Origin: Mesostigma viride
Taxonomy: Eukaryota > Streptophyta > Mesostigmatophyceae > Mesostigmatales > Mesostigmataceae
Assembly (NCBI GenBank): GCA_009746045.1
Contig: RPFO01000225.1
Span: forward strand, 1,043,090-1,107,089
Reading direction: 5' to 3'
DNA length: 64,000 nt
In this document: positions 46,992 through 59,505 of the stretch, one piece after another
Layout: every line of letters starts with the position of its first letter
Position numbering within the stretch: the stretch's first letter is position 1
Translations under genes and position numbers: made by a program
Notes under the pieces: generated by a model
Seen by the model: the letters and a program-made list of their open reading frames with translations, nothing else
Told to the model about the DNA's origin: nothing
Databases searched by the model: none

Positions 46992-49900
46992 ATGAGCCAC
47001 ATCAACATCATGAGACAGCACGCCAGGAACACCTTGGGGAAACCCGCTTTATTGATCTATGGTATCGTTGCAGGAATTATTTTGGGAATGTGCTACGGTG
47101 CATACAACCTGGTAAGCAAGCCGCTGTTTCCTAGTCGTGGCAGCTCCATGCGGCACTAAGAAGGCGGCGTCTACTATCGCCACATATTGCGTGCTTGCTT
47201 AGCATGTGTTTTAGTTCCTTAAGCCATTACCGGGACAGAGTATGGCCGAATCGTCGCTTAATTGTGCTTTCCCCTCTGTGATGTCGTCGTTTTCCCCAAC
47301 GTTTCAGAGCACGTGCTCCATAAAGGACAGAAACTGCGTTCCAGGTGGCGCGTTCCATTTCTGGCACGGTGGCGCGACGCCTTCTGGTTCCCAGACCCTC
47401 GAAGCCAGGGCTCCAGCAGGTATCGCCGCTGCCGTTGCTTCCGACCCACAGCAAGTTGCCGCAGAAAAAGCTCAACCGGACACTGCAGGGTCCCAGGCCC
47501 CAGAGACGGTCCACGACCTGGACAGATGCCTGGCTCTCCTCGCGAGCTGTCAAGGGAGCGTGGTGGTGAGCGATACCCAGTTAAAGGAAGCCTCGTCCAG
47601 CGGCGACCGCCCCGACGATGGGGCGCTGCCAAAGGCCGGTGGTGAGGCAGCTGCCCTCGAGACCTCTCCCGCTGGGGAGCAGGTGTCCCTGGACCTTCCG
47701 GCGGTGCCCCAGGACCAGGCCAGCCCCGATGCCACGCCTGCGAGGGACGATGGCCTGCGCGGGGAGCACCTGCAGGCAAGCGAGGAGCTGCATGAGGCGC
47801 GCCACACGAACCTGTTTGGCCTTCCCCCCCTCATCTACGAGCCATTCACCGACCTGTGTGCGCGCAGGTGAGGCTTGTGCGCTACCGACCATCGGCAATT
47901 GCTGCGGACCAATCATTGGCGGTACAAGATGGTTTGTACCGACAGGAACATGGTCAGCTGGTACCACCGTGGCGATCTGTCTAGCGACCTGGCTAAGGGT
48001 CGAAGGTTCCTCTACAACTTGATGAATCTGTCTGTCGACCGAGCAGGCGGGCGTATCCAAGCCATCAAGACAAGACTCGTGTGGTGTACCTTGGTCCCGC
48101 GTGGCATAGCACCTTTGTATCGCGCCATGTCATGCCACCGAGATAAGGGCGGAGCATGGAGGCCGGATGACACACGCTGAGTGCGAGCTGCCGCCCCGCC
48201 CATCGCCCTCATGTCCGTGATGATAATTGGACACATGAATTGATGCCAGGTGCATGCATGTATGCTTAAGCTACATGTGGTCATGCGGGGGGGCTTGTGT
48301 TTCCTCCACCTCCTTCCTCTGCCTGCCACCCTTCCCTCCCCAGGCTGTGGGGTCGCCCCGTGGAGGAGGACCCCCCGTGTGCCAAGCCGGGCGCCACCCC
48401 TCGCTCGCTGCTGGCAATTGCGGTTGGGTCCAAGCAGATGGCGCTGGTGGACGCAATGGTGGTGAAGGTGAGGGCGGTGAATGGTAGGGTAAAGGTGAGG
48501 GTAGATGTGATCGTGATGAAGGTGAGGGGGAGCCAATGGTGAGGTTGAATGGTGATTTGGGGGATGGGGGGCAGTCATGCACGCAGGGAGGGACCACCAA
48601 CGTGCGGGGACGTCAGCCTTCGCGTGTGAGGGGGGTGGGTAGGGGAAGGGTGAGACGCTGCCACAAGTGTCATGGGACAGGGGGTACGTGGCACACCTGT
48701 CCCGCCCCACCCACCAGTGGCCTTGTTTCTTTCCCTCTTGCTCCCCCACCTTGTTCCCTCTCTTTTGTTCCCTGCGGCAACACTGCCCCCTGTGTGTCTG
48801 GCACGCACGTGGCCTTGCCAGCCGCGCTGTGTGCGAGCAGTACATAGGGATGTGCTTGCCCTGCCGTGGCATCCGCATCATAACGGGAGTTGGCAGGCAT
48901 AGCTTTGATGGGATGTGCCTCGGGCAGCCATGTTGTATCTCGTGTCAAAGAGTGGCAGGTTTCACCGTCCCTCCTCCACATGCCGTTTCGATGGATGCTA
49001 GCTTGCTCTGTGGTTTTGGAATGGCATCTGAACATGGCTTCCTAGACCCATCACAGGTTCTCCATCCCCCCATTCATGTTCCCCCCCATCCCCCCCATCA
49101 CCCATCACCTTTCACCCATCACCCACCACCCACCACCCATCACCCATCACCCATCACCCATCACCCATTGCCCATCACCCATCACCCATCACCCACCACC
49201 CATCACCCATCAGCCATCACCCATCACCCATCGCCCATCGCCCATCGCCCATCGCCCATCACCCATCATCCATCACCCATCACCCATCACCCATCACCAA
49301 TCAGCCATCACCCATCGCCCATCACCCACCACCCATCACCCATCGCCCATCAGCCATCGCCCATCACCCATCCCCCATCACCCATCCCCCATCGATCATC
49401 GATCATCGACCATCGACCATCGACCATCGACCATCGACCATCGACCATCGACCATCACCCGCCACCCGCCCATAGCCCAGCGCCCAGCGCCCATAGCCCA
49501 TGACCCATCAGCCATGACCCATCAGCCATCAGCCAGCAGCCAGCAGCCAGCAGCCAGCAGCCAGCAGCCAGCAGCCAGCAGCCAGCAGCCAGCAGCCAGC
49601 AGCCAGCAGCCAGCAGCCAGCAGCCAGCAGCCAGCAGCCAGCAGCCATCTTTTCATCACGCCACCGTTCAGCCTTCAACGTCGTGTAGGCCCTGCCCAGG
49701 CGGCCCACATTCCCCCCCCTCCCTCCTTCCCATCTCTTGTCGCGTCGTGTTCCACGAGAGAGTGCTTGAACACGGGGCGATGACTGTCATGCCACCCGTT
49801 GGAGGGACGGTGTGGGATGGGCCTTGACACGGGTCGCCCATGCCTCTGCTGGACCCGCGTCACTGCACGGCTGCTGGTGTATTGCATGGCTTCTTACTCA

Positions 49901-52900
49901 ACTTCTCTCTCCGATCGACCCAAATCCACCCCCATTCCCACCCACACACCCCAACCCTCACCCACCCACACCCTCCCAGTTTGGCTGGTCCGAGTTTGAC
50001 ATCGTCTTGTTCCACTACGACAGCAACGTGGACGTGTGGAAGGAGCGCCCGTGGTTCAACAATGTGACCCACGTGGCCGTGCCCAAGCAAACCAAGTGGT
50101 AGGCGCGCCAGTACTAGGGCGAACCAAGGGGTAGGCGCTCTAGTACTAGGGCAAACCAAGGGGTAGGCGCGCCAGTACTAGGGCAAACCAAGGGGTAGGC
50201 GCGCAAGCAATAGAGCAAACCATGCGGCAAGCTATTCACATGGTAGGGAAACCAAATAATAGGGATTTTAGAAATATGGCAGCCCCAAGATGCTAGGGCA
50301 TGGTGGTCCGTAATCACCCCCATTATACCAGTTGGGTCATCTGTGGTCCCCTACCCATGCCGCAGGTGCTGCATGGGCAGCAAGAGCGTGCCTGCTTGTC
50401 ATCCTGGCCTGAGCTTGCACGAGCCAGGTGTCGCGCAGTGCTTGGGCCAGAACTGTCTATTGCTGGCCTGGTCGCTGTGTTGCGTGGGGGGCACTACGGC
50501 GTATTCCAGGGACAGCACTCCAGGGGGGGGAACACTGGGATATCAGCCACAATGGGATGTACCCTGTGCATCCGAGTACAAGGGGTAAGACCGGCAGCAT
50601 GGCAGCGCCTGCACATAGATGGCAAAGAGAGTTTACAACCAGGTTGATCATGGGACTTGATAGCAATGCAACGCAGCGGTACCATCGGCCACATACTTTG
50701 CGTTGTGCGGGTTGTGTGGACTGTTAGGTACCGATGCATCGAGACCCGGCATGGACCAGTGCTGGCATGATCGCTGACATCTGCATCGTCCAGGGTCTTC
50801 ACCCTGGGCTCCTCTTGCCCCTGGAGCTCACTTTTGTTATTATCCACCCGAGAGCTTGCTTGCATGGTGGACATCTCGTTGGAAGCCTGAACATGTTGTT
50901 GTGCTCTGTACACTTGCAGTGGAAGTGTAACCGCAGGAGGTCTGTTATGGCTCCCCTCGTGGGCCATGGATGTACTGTGATTGCTGTCTGCATTATGCTT
51001 CGCTGTGTTGCGACTCGCTTTCTGCAGGTGGTTTGCCAAGCGCTTCCTGCACCCGGACGTGGTCCACGGGTACGAGTTCATCTTCATCTGGGACGAAGAC
51101 ATTGGGGTGGACGACTTCGACCCAAAGAGGTGGGTTCGAGGATGGAGTGTGTAGGGTGCAGGGTGTAGGGTTTACAGGTGGGCGTGGGTGCAAGGGTAAG
51201 CGATCTTTGCCCAAAGAGGTGCTGCATGAGATGTCTTCTGCACTGTCCATCATGGCCTGCATTGAAGTAGGCCGCATGAAACTGGCCATCAGGCTGGACC
51301 TTTGCTGCAAGTAGGAATATGTCCCAACAAAGTCAAGGGTCTTATAATGTCCTGCGGCTCGCCACACATCCTTGGTCCCTGCGCGCCACACATCCTTGGT
51401 GTCTGCGCGGCAGGTACATGGAGGTGGCGCGGCGACACGCCCTCGACGTCTCTCAGCCTGCGCTCGGCCCCCGGTCGCGCTGGCACTGGTGGCCCACCAA
51501 GCGGCAGCCCGAGGGCGAGATGCACCGGTGGGTGGTGACGGATGCCCGGATGGGGGACGGCAGCTGCACCAGTGGATGGGATAGGATTAGAGCAGGTTGG
51601 ATGGGATAGGATTAGAGCAGGTTGGATGGGATAGGATTAGAGCAGGATGGATGGGATAGGATTAGAGCAGGTTGGATGGGATAGGATTAGAGCAGGTTGG
51701 ATGGGATAGGATTAGAGCAGGTTGGATGGGACAGGATTAGAGCAGGTTGGATGGGATAGGATTAGAGCAGGTTGGATGGGACAGGATTAGAGCAGGATGG
51801 ATGGGATAGGATTAGAGCAGGATGGATGGGATAGGATTAGAGCAGGTTGGATGGGATAGGATTAGAGCAGGTTGGATGGGATAGGATTAGAGCAGGTTGG
51901 ATGGGATAGGATTAGAGCAGGATGGATGGGATAGGATTAGAGCAGGTTGGATGGGACAGGATTAGAGCAGGTTGGATGGGATAGGATTAGAGCAGGTTGG
52001 ATGGGACAGGATTAGAGCAGGATGGATGGGATAGGATTAGAGCAGGTTGGATGGGATAGGATTAGAGCAGGTTGGATGGGACAGGATTAGAGCAGGATGG
52101 ATGGGATAGGATTAGAGCAGGTTGGATGGGATAGGATTAGAGCAGGATGGATGGGACAGGATTAGAGCAGGTTTAAGCATGGGAATGAGGTCATGCGCGC
52201 AAGTTGCTGCATGGGCATTGTCCAAGGCTGGTGCCTGATCGCCGCAATGGCCAACCGCCGCAAAGGCAAGGAGCGTTGCAGCTGGAAGGGTGTGCATTAT
52301 GGCGGATGCGGGCCATGTAGGCACGGGAGTAGAATATATGATAGCGCACGCCGTGCGGGGTGAGGAGGGGCTCTCCAGTATGGGTCTAACGGTTTGACAC
52401 AGGGGAGAACACGTTCCCGGGGAAGCAAGAGCAAATGTGTAAGGTAAGCGCAAATGGACAGGCCGGTGGCATCGGACGGCCTGGTCTGAACAGGCCAAGT
52501 CAGGGCGACAACAGGAACATGCACCTTTGTAGCGGTCTCGTACACATGACATTCATGTGCAATGTTCGGTATGACATGACAAGCCAAGGTGGTGCTTGGT
52601 GCAGCACGCGTGATCGTGTTGGGAGGCCAAGACGGCTGTGGCGGCCGATAACACCGCCAGGGGTTCGCCCGCAACTCGAGCCTAACATGCCTAACATGAG
52701 GGATCCAACACTGTAAACCCTAAACCCTAAACATGCGCGGGACTTGCGTTTGAGCGGATAAAGCGGCATGACAACATGTTCTTGTCTGGGACTTCACCCG
52801 TGTCTGATTTCCTAATTCCCCTTTGGGGGCATCTCAGGCATATACTGTGGAAGCCGTGCAAAGCCATAGTGGTGGAAATTGCTGGTAAGGGGCGCATATA

Positions 52901-55900
52901 CCTTATTCAAGAATGAGGGGCGCACCAATACCTTATTGTTCTCCCCTTATGTTCAACAATAAGGGGCGCGCTGAGACCTTATTCTTTATGCCCAGGGGGC
53001 GCACTAAAACCTTATTCTTTATGAGGGGCGCACTAATACCTTATTGTTTAGAAGGGACGAGTTGAGAAAAGAGAGTGCCGCCGAGAAACTCCATGGCTCT
53101 TGCAGGAAAGTTGCCTTTATTATATAATGAGAACACAGACGTAAGTCACGTCAATTCCAAGACTGCACGCAGCACGGACGACCAGGTCGCAGTGCTAGGG
53201 TGTCGTGCACGCAAGAGCTAGCGTCCTAGAGCTACCAAGTCACACATATAGCTTGCTAGGTACGCGGCCAAGTATTCAGCAGTACTGTCACTGCTGACCT
53301 GTCAAACAATTGATTACGTAGACTCTGGCACGCCTTTGGCGCGCAGATCTATCAAATGTCCATACGGCTAGTCCTGTGGACCTATCCGTACTATACTCAG
53401 CATCAATTGTCTCATAGGTATTGGCGCGCTACAGCACACTTACCTATCAATTGACTATCAAGTCCTGTACAAGTCCTGTCAACGTCCTGCGGACTATCAA
53501 AGTGACACTTGTACATCCTGTGTCCGTACGCGCCCACATTGGCGCGCCGGGCACTGTCGGCACAGCCTAGGAAACGTCATAACTTTTACGTCCCGTAACC
53601 AAATGAGGCGTTCAAGGTGCCGTTGGAAATAGCGTAACAATCTCTATCCATCTAACGTAAAAACCTTTACGTTAACAGGACGCACTAACACCTTGTTGTT
53701 TATAAGGAGTTGAGGACGCACTATTATTACCTTCTTTGTTTCAAGGGGCGCGCGAGTAGCTTGGGGTAGCATCATTACTGGTGCTAACCATATTTGTATT
53801 TGGAGTTGTAGGCGTGGGCACGATGGTCCAGGTAGCGGATGTATGACATCCTCTGGGCCCCAGCACACCATCTGGCATGGGGCACACAGATTCCTGTCAT
53901 GTTGCCGCGCGCCAGACCCTTCCCGTGTTGACGTCTTTGGGGGATGGATCTCACCGCACACATGTGGACAGTGACGCATGCTCGCAAAATGGGGCTGATG
54001 CATGTGCATGTTGGCTGCTCGCACTCACAACGTCGCGTCCAGAGGCGGGGAGGGCCAAGTGAGCGTCGAGATCATGGTTCCTGTCTTCTCGCGCAAGGCG
54101 TGGCCCTGTGTGTGGCACATGCTGCAGGTGAGTGAGCGCATGGTTGGCTGTGGCAGATGGCGTCGGTTATGCCTGCAAGCTGGCTGTTGTAAGCAAGGTT
54201 GCAGCGGCTGCGATTATTGATGTTGAAAGGAGTTGACCCACTGCTGGAATCTGTTTGCCCCTGTTTCAGAGAACCAAAGCCAGGTACCTCGCTCACCTTG
54301 TCTGTGTCTGCTTATGTCCATCGATAATGTCGGCCCCTCACACATCAGCATTCTGCCATTGCTCTAGGATTTGCCAGTACATGTGGGTGCATGCTCGTCT
54401 ACTTGCTTGCACTAGGTCATCATTTCCCCCTTTTCACCTGCCTTTGGTTTAAACAGCTTCTTTGCAGCACTTGCACTCATGGCATCTGTCGTTGCGTGGC
54501 CGTTGGGACCTTAACTTGCAGAACGACCTGGTGCACGGCTGGGGGCTGGACCAGAGTTGGTACGCCTGCGTGGGGGTACGTCCCATGCACCGTGCATGCT
54601 GCGTTATATGAAACCATGATGGAATCTGTGGGGGATGGCGACACATTGTGGAGTGACTCATACAGTTGCTGTAGGTAGGACGTTGTAATTGACTGGTTGC
54701 ATTTCTGGCATGTTTGAACATGCGAATACTGCAACGGTAGATACTGACACAGGACCTAAAATGTCCAAACATGGGCAAGATGGGGGAAGATACATTCATG
54801 GGGGAATCAATACATGACACTGATTTGAGAACACTGGTTCCCAAATTTCCTATTTACGGCATTTCTCGTAGTGACCATTTTTCAGAATAAATCTCTGAAC
54901 TGTGGACTGTCTGAGGCCACAAAACTCGCAACAGTAAAGGCCAGCCTTACTACGACAGATGAGCAACAGTCCAACAGTCGATATGTTATGGAGACGTATG
55001 ATGTGTTGCATGGCAGGGTAGGGAGGGAGGGAGGGAGGTCGAGGGAGGGAGTCGTGTCCTCGTCTGTCGCGGCGATCACCATGGGCGCACGCAGACGGGA
55101 GCCGACGATGTTATGGCATGCGTCTGATGTGGGCATAGTGCGCACACACGCAGCAACCACCTTTTTGGAGAGGCAAATAATGGTAAAGTTGACTCTGATT
55201 AGATTGAATGGTGATTACAATCTTTATGAACTAGCATCCCAGCCTCCTTTTGAATATGTGCCCAATGCCCATTCACTGAAAGACGCGGTTTCAGGCTACT
55301 CACCCATCGAAAGCTGTCCCCTTGGCATCATACCCTTTACCACTCACATTGCTTTAGCTTCACACTCGTTGGTGCTGAAAAACAGCTCGCTGCGACGCAT
55401 CATGCATGCAGCGCTCATATGCTCGTGCCGCATGGCTGGGTTCGGTGCTGCGTGCCGCATGGCTGGGTTCGGTGCTGCGTGCAGGGGACCGATCACGTGG
55501 GTGTCATTGATGCGGAGTTTGTGGAGCACCTGGAGGTGCCCTCCCTGGGCGAGCAGGTAGGCCATACCGGGGCATGGCATGCTGTCAGGCCAGCGTGGAG
55601 CTTTTACACCACGGAGAGAACACAGCTGCTGGCGTGCGGTCTGCCAGCCTTAAAAAATCGGAAAATTCTCAGTTATAGGGAAAGCTGCCTTCTTGGTGGC
55701 TTGCCGCCTCACCTCAATTGCACGCGTATGTGTCATCATTGTGTTGTGTATAGCATGAGGGAAAAGGCTTCCATCTAGTAGCAATCTCTTTTGGTGGCAG
55801 TGTCATGTTTGCGCATATGTGTATGCAGCTTGACCAGGCAGATACAGTAAGAGAGGAAACGAGCCAATTACATGGTTATGCTCAGCATTGTATTGATAGG

Positions 55901-57737
55901 CAGCCAGTCTTGGGTGAGTGGCAGTTAATAACATACCTGGTTCAGAAGTAGGCTTAAGCACTGCTGCCGAATCATCGCCATGACTGTGCTCCGTTGCTTG
56001 ATTGTGAGGCCGGTGATGATCGTGTTTTTAAAAATCGATCCACTAATCTATGGCATTATTCAGCTGCCAGGCAACAACAAGGAGTTTGTTCGGCAGGGCA
56101 ACAAGAATGTTTTTAGGCAGGCGCTCGCTGGCATGAGGATCACTTCCAGCGCAGCGTCGTGAACATCGGTTTGAGTACTTGACGGGACAGCTGCATTATC
56201 TATCCATACGTTAGCTGATGATGGTACTCGTGTGGTGGGTTTACTGGGTTCAGGCTAGGATGCCCGTACCTAGTGTACTACCAGAACAAGAACGTGGCTG
56301 AAACTTTGCCTGTGCGAGCATACCCTTAAACGTGCTCCATTCTTGCAGGGAGAAGCAAAGACGGGCCTGCCCACTTATGTGCTGGTAAGCGGGCCATGTA
56401 TACCATACAGTTCAGCATTGCACACAATGCAAATTGCCTGCTTGCTTGGTTGAGACAGATGGTACAGTAGCATCTCCGTACACTATTCATTCATGATCCG
56501 CTAATAATCATGATCTGCTGCATTCATGATCTGCTATCTCGTGTATGGGTTGATACCCTTTTTTGTTTGTTGACATTGCACAAGCGCGATGTATGTGGAA
56601 AATGTAGGAATGTGTGGATAGGCTTATGGATGGTGGCAAGTTATGATGAAGATGTTTGATCGGTAATGAAATACGTCATTCATATAGATGGTTGTTGCAG
56701 AACGTATTGCGCTATTTGATCGAGGTCTGAATCATTGGGTACCTCGTCCGCGCGGCCTATGGGCCAGTCGACCAATATAGCCCGGGGATGTCACAACCAT
56801 TCACTTGTGTTTGCCTCAAATGCTTGCAAATTATCAGCTCTACTTAGATGTCTCATCCGGACACTGAGGTAGCCAGATCCTGCATGCATGGGGTTCTGTG
56901 ACCACACATTAGATAGCATGATGGGGAAGCTCACAGTCCCACCCTGCGAGGTGTAAATCCGTGCCTTGAAATCCTCGTATGGGTGGAGACTGGCATGCGG
57001 CCGTGGAGGCCTGCTGCCACCGACAGCTGCATGTTTGTGGAGATAGATCGCTCACCATGGCAATAGGGTGTGTCATCATAAGTATTGCAGCAATTAACTG
57101 CGCCTGGCTGGAGAGTGTGTGTCGAACACGCCGGTGCATGGCTACTTTTGAGTGAGCCTATACAAGGCCATGATGCAGTAGTTAGTATCAAGACAAGCAT
57201 TAAGCTTGCGTTCATTAGTTGAACATGTCCCCTCGGTGCTTTTTCGTGGCTGTTATTGGGAATTCGTTGTTTCATGTGTATACGATGTTGCCCAGGCGAG
57301 ATGTAAATGTTACTGCAACTTGGGTTGGGCGGCAAAGGTAGGGCGCCGGCAGGACCTAGGTAGGTATATTGTGCCCTGCACCATTGGGTGGGCCATGGTT
57401 GTATCATAGGAGTGATATTTAAAATGTCATAGCATGGGTGTGATCTGAAGCGATACAGCTCCTTCAGATGGAGGGGCAACGTGTGTACGTAATGTCGTTT
57501 TATATACAGCGTGTGGCAATGACTCGGATTGGCATTCTCTTGGACGGGGGTGAGAGACAGCACGCACAATTCTATGTCATAATGGTTTGTTGCATTTTCT
57601 GTCAAGACTTCATCATCTGATTTTCCTGCACGTCTGCTCCGTCTCCCTGGACCAATTAACTGGCCTCCGGTGCTGTCTAGGTGTCGGAACGGCGAGATCG
57701 AGAATGGGAGCTATTTCGTGCCCGATGGCGGCCTTGA
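46992..57737 (+). CDS. DUF707 protein with N-terminal membrane anchor, 11 exons
   Basis: Exons 46992-47111, 47239-47867, 48344-48467, 49980-50098, 51028-51129, 51414-51527, 54043-54127, 54522-54575, 55485-55556, 56349-56384, 57681-57737 join in frame to 503 residues with GT-AG introns throughout. Residues about 18-38 (PALLIYGIVAGIILGMCYGA) form one membrane segment after a short basic N-terminus, a type II anchor. Residues about 41-250 are low-complexity and acidic (long exon 2). The DUF707 core follows: LLAIAVGSKQMALVDAMVVK, DIVLFHYDSNVDVWKERPWF, QTKWWFAKRFLHPDVVHGYE, FIFIWDEDIGVDDFDPKR (WDED at 352-355), SQPALGP, MVPVFSRKAWPCVWHMLQ, NDLVHGWGLD, HVGVIDAEFVEH, and a C-terminal RREWELFRARW-like end. 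Plant members are annotated 'lysine-ketoglutarate reductase trans-splicing related'; the biochemical role is unproven and a glycosyltransferase-like fold is only suspected. A short exon may be missing between exons 6 and 7, where the family has a Cys/Pro stretch. Confidence 0.88.
49098..49647 (+). repeat. Heptamer array with three successive unit types in DUF707 intron 3
   Basis: CCCATCA (with CCCATCG and CCCACCA variants) to about 49395, then CCATCGA/CCATCGAC for about eight units, then mixed CCCAGCG/CCCATAG units, then CCAGCAG units to 49647. All keep a 7-bp period. Confidence 0.92.
50099..50226 (+). repeat. 32-bp tandem repeat that includes the exon 4 splice donor
   Basis: GTAGGCG occurs at 50099 (the donor used), 50131, 50163 and 50195, each preceded by ACCAAG(T/G)G like the exon end. 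The duplicated unit spans the exon-intron junction, giving four potential 5' splice sites 32 bp apart. Confidence 0.9.
51575..52171 (+). repeat. 25-bp minisatellite (~24 units) in DUF707 intron 6
   Basis: Unit ATGGGATAGGATTAGAGCAG GTTGG. Two sites vary between units (GATAGG/GACAGG and GGTTGG/GGATGG), giving a readable pattern of unit types. Confidence 0.97.
52716..52736 (+). repeat. Short interstitial telomere-type repeat
   Basis: TAAACCCTAAACCCTAAAC: two and a half copies of the plant-type CCCTAAA motif, inside DUF707 intron 6. Confidence 0.8.
52887..53765 (+). repeat. ~30-bp GGGGCGCACTAATACCTTATT repeats interrupted by ~0.6 kb
   Basis: Five units between 52887 and 53050, each GGGGCGC..(a/c)T..(g)ACCTTATT, then about 620 bp of other sequence, then three weaker units at 53672-53765. 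The interrupting segment contains no recognised gene and may be an insertion. Confidence 0.7.
55424..55481 (+). repeat. 27-bp duplication immediately before DUF707 exon 9
   Basis: GCCGCATGGCTGGGTTCGGT GCTGCGT occurs twice in a row and ends three bases before the AG of the acceptor at 55483-55484. Confidence 0.9.
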
Positions 57738-58240
57738 CGGAAGACAGACGTACTGTGTGGCCCAGTGAATGGTCAGATCCTAGGCAGCCTGGACACGCAC
57801 CAAGGTCCTTTTAAATCAAGCAGGGGCACGCACAACCCTTCCAACTGCATTCCCACGCAGGATGCTGTACCTGATGCATCGCTCAAGTGGACGTACTGTC
57901 CATATAGCGGAATCTTTTGCATGCACAGTTTGTTCAAGGTAAATTTGTAGTCAGCCTGGCACCACACGTCTGCCCACCACGCGGCACCTAGCTTTTGGGC
58001 ATCATATGATGGAGTCACTCATGCATCCGTGTTCCCATGTGCAGTGTTGCGCCCCGCGGCACCATATATGCTGTCGATAGATCAAGCGCTCTGTGGCCTG
58101 CCCACTTGTGGCAGTATATATAAGAGAAGTTAGGGCGCCCTGTATCTCCTCGTTGTGTAATTGATAGGGGTTGAAGGTTCATTTATACTCTGTACTGGCA
58201 CCCACGTGACGCAGTTACGTGTTAATTAAGTAATGCATCC
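57738..58240. other. 3' flank of the DUF707 gene, nothing recognised
   Basis: No repeat family or reading frame of note; probably 3' UTR and spacer. Confidence 0.4.
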
Positions 58241-58246
58241 GTCATC

Positions 58247-58480
58247 GTGCACCATTATGTGCATCAGGCACTTGCTGGCCTTGCTAGTGCCCTACTAAAT
58301 GCCGAGCAACTGTGCCTGGCCATCACGAATTCGAACCCAGTGAAGGGGGGGCGACTAAATAATTCAAGGAATTTCCTGGCTGGTCAGTGGTCAACCTCAT
58401 CTATGCGGACGACATCACGCGTTCATCGAGATGCCGGCTGGCCTGCATCCCCACAGCTATATGGCTGGGCTGCTCGGCAC
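58247..58480 (+). pseudogene. Small LINE reverse-transcriptase remnant
   Basis: Reads VVNLIYADDITRSSR with YADD at 58402-58413, in a frame otherwise lacking RT blocks. It resembles the RT at 18673 (LVYADDITLI). Confidence 0.55.
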
Positions 58481-58484
58481 TTAG

Positions 58485-58595
58485 AAGTATAAGTTGGTAC
58501 TAGCTTTCCTGTCATGCGCATAGGCATGCCGCGGAGTACTATGCTATCATCGATCATTAGAAAAATAATTACGCAAAAGTTCAAATATCCTCTGC
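58485..58595 (-). mobile_element. LINE 3'-UTR fragment, inverted
   Basis: The minus strand matches 19125-19205 (aacttttgcgtaattattttt, ctaatgat, catagtactccgcggcatgcc, gcgcatgaca). It is a separate fragment in opposite orientation to the RT remnant beside it. Confidence 0.6.
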
Positions 58596-58599
58596 ATAA

Positions 58600-59494
58600 T
58601 GTCCCTAACATGTCTGACAACCAAAGGACAATTCCCACATTAAGTCCCGAAATATGAATCCCAAAGTCCTACGGACTATGACAACAAACCAAAATCCATA
58701 ATTTTTTTCATTGTTGCGCCCGCTCTAAAGGCCGGGCCCGCGACAAAGTTCTACTCCTGGACGCATGCATGTAGGCACTATATAGAGGGGGAGATGTCAG
58801 CAAGAAATTAGCCCCGAGACCGACCGGCGCGCCATGCATGGCCGTTGATCGGTCTGGCGGAAGGCCGCCCTCGGTAGCTCCGCCTAGTGACTGGATGCAG
58901 ACACCGCGGTACGCTACCCCGACCGCTTAGTATTCAGTCAAGCGCTCGCAGCAACTGCATGGCCGGGACCCGACTGCGAAGACGATCGACATGACAACCC
59001 GACGGGTATCAGTCGCGGCCTAGCTGGCATGAGGAAATCTCCACAAGTATATAATATCGCCGCGCTGGTGGAGCGACCCCGCCACATATCACGGAGCAAC
59101 CCGGCCCGCCATATGCACGTCGATCATCCCAACAAGTCATGTTTCTCCTCTAGCTGGTCCTGAGCGAGATATGCATGAGTTAATATGGTCAGTTTTAATT
59201 AATAAGCACGTGACTGCGTCACGTGGGTGCCAATACAGAGTAAAGGAACCAATTCAACCCTATATACACAGCGAGAAGGAGGGAGGGCGCCCTAGCTTCT
59301 CTCACTGCCGCAAGTGGGCAGGCCACAGAGCGCTCTCTCCACAGCATGGTGCATGCCGGGGCGCAACACTGTACGTGGGTGCAATACAACCAGTGCAATA
59401 CCATAGGTAGGCTGACACATAGCTTATGCTACAAGGTGAGGTGGGCTCAAGACGTCGGCTAAGGCGCAAGCTGATGACCACAAGGTGCCAGAGC
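58600..59494. other. Spacer, nothing recognised
   Basis: About 0.9 kb with several short palindromes and no convincing frame; possibly repeat-derived. Confidence 0.35.
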
Positions 59495-59505
59495 TAATTG
59501 AAGGC

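Noticed and set aside
52716-52736. A chromosome end
   Set aside because: Only about 2.7 telomere units, inside an intron with coding exons on both sides.
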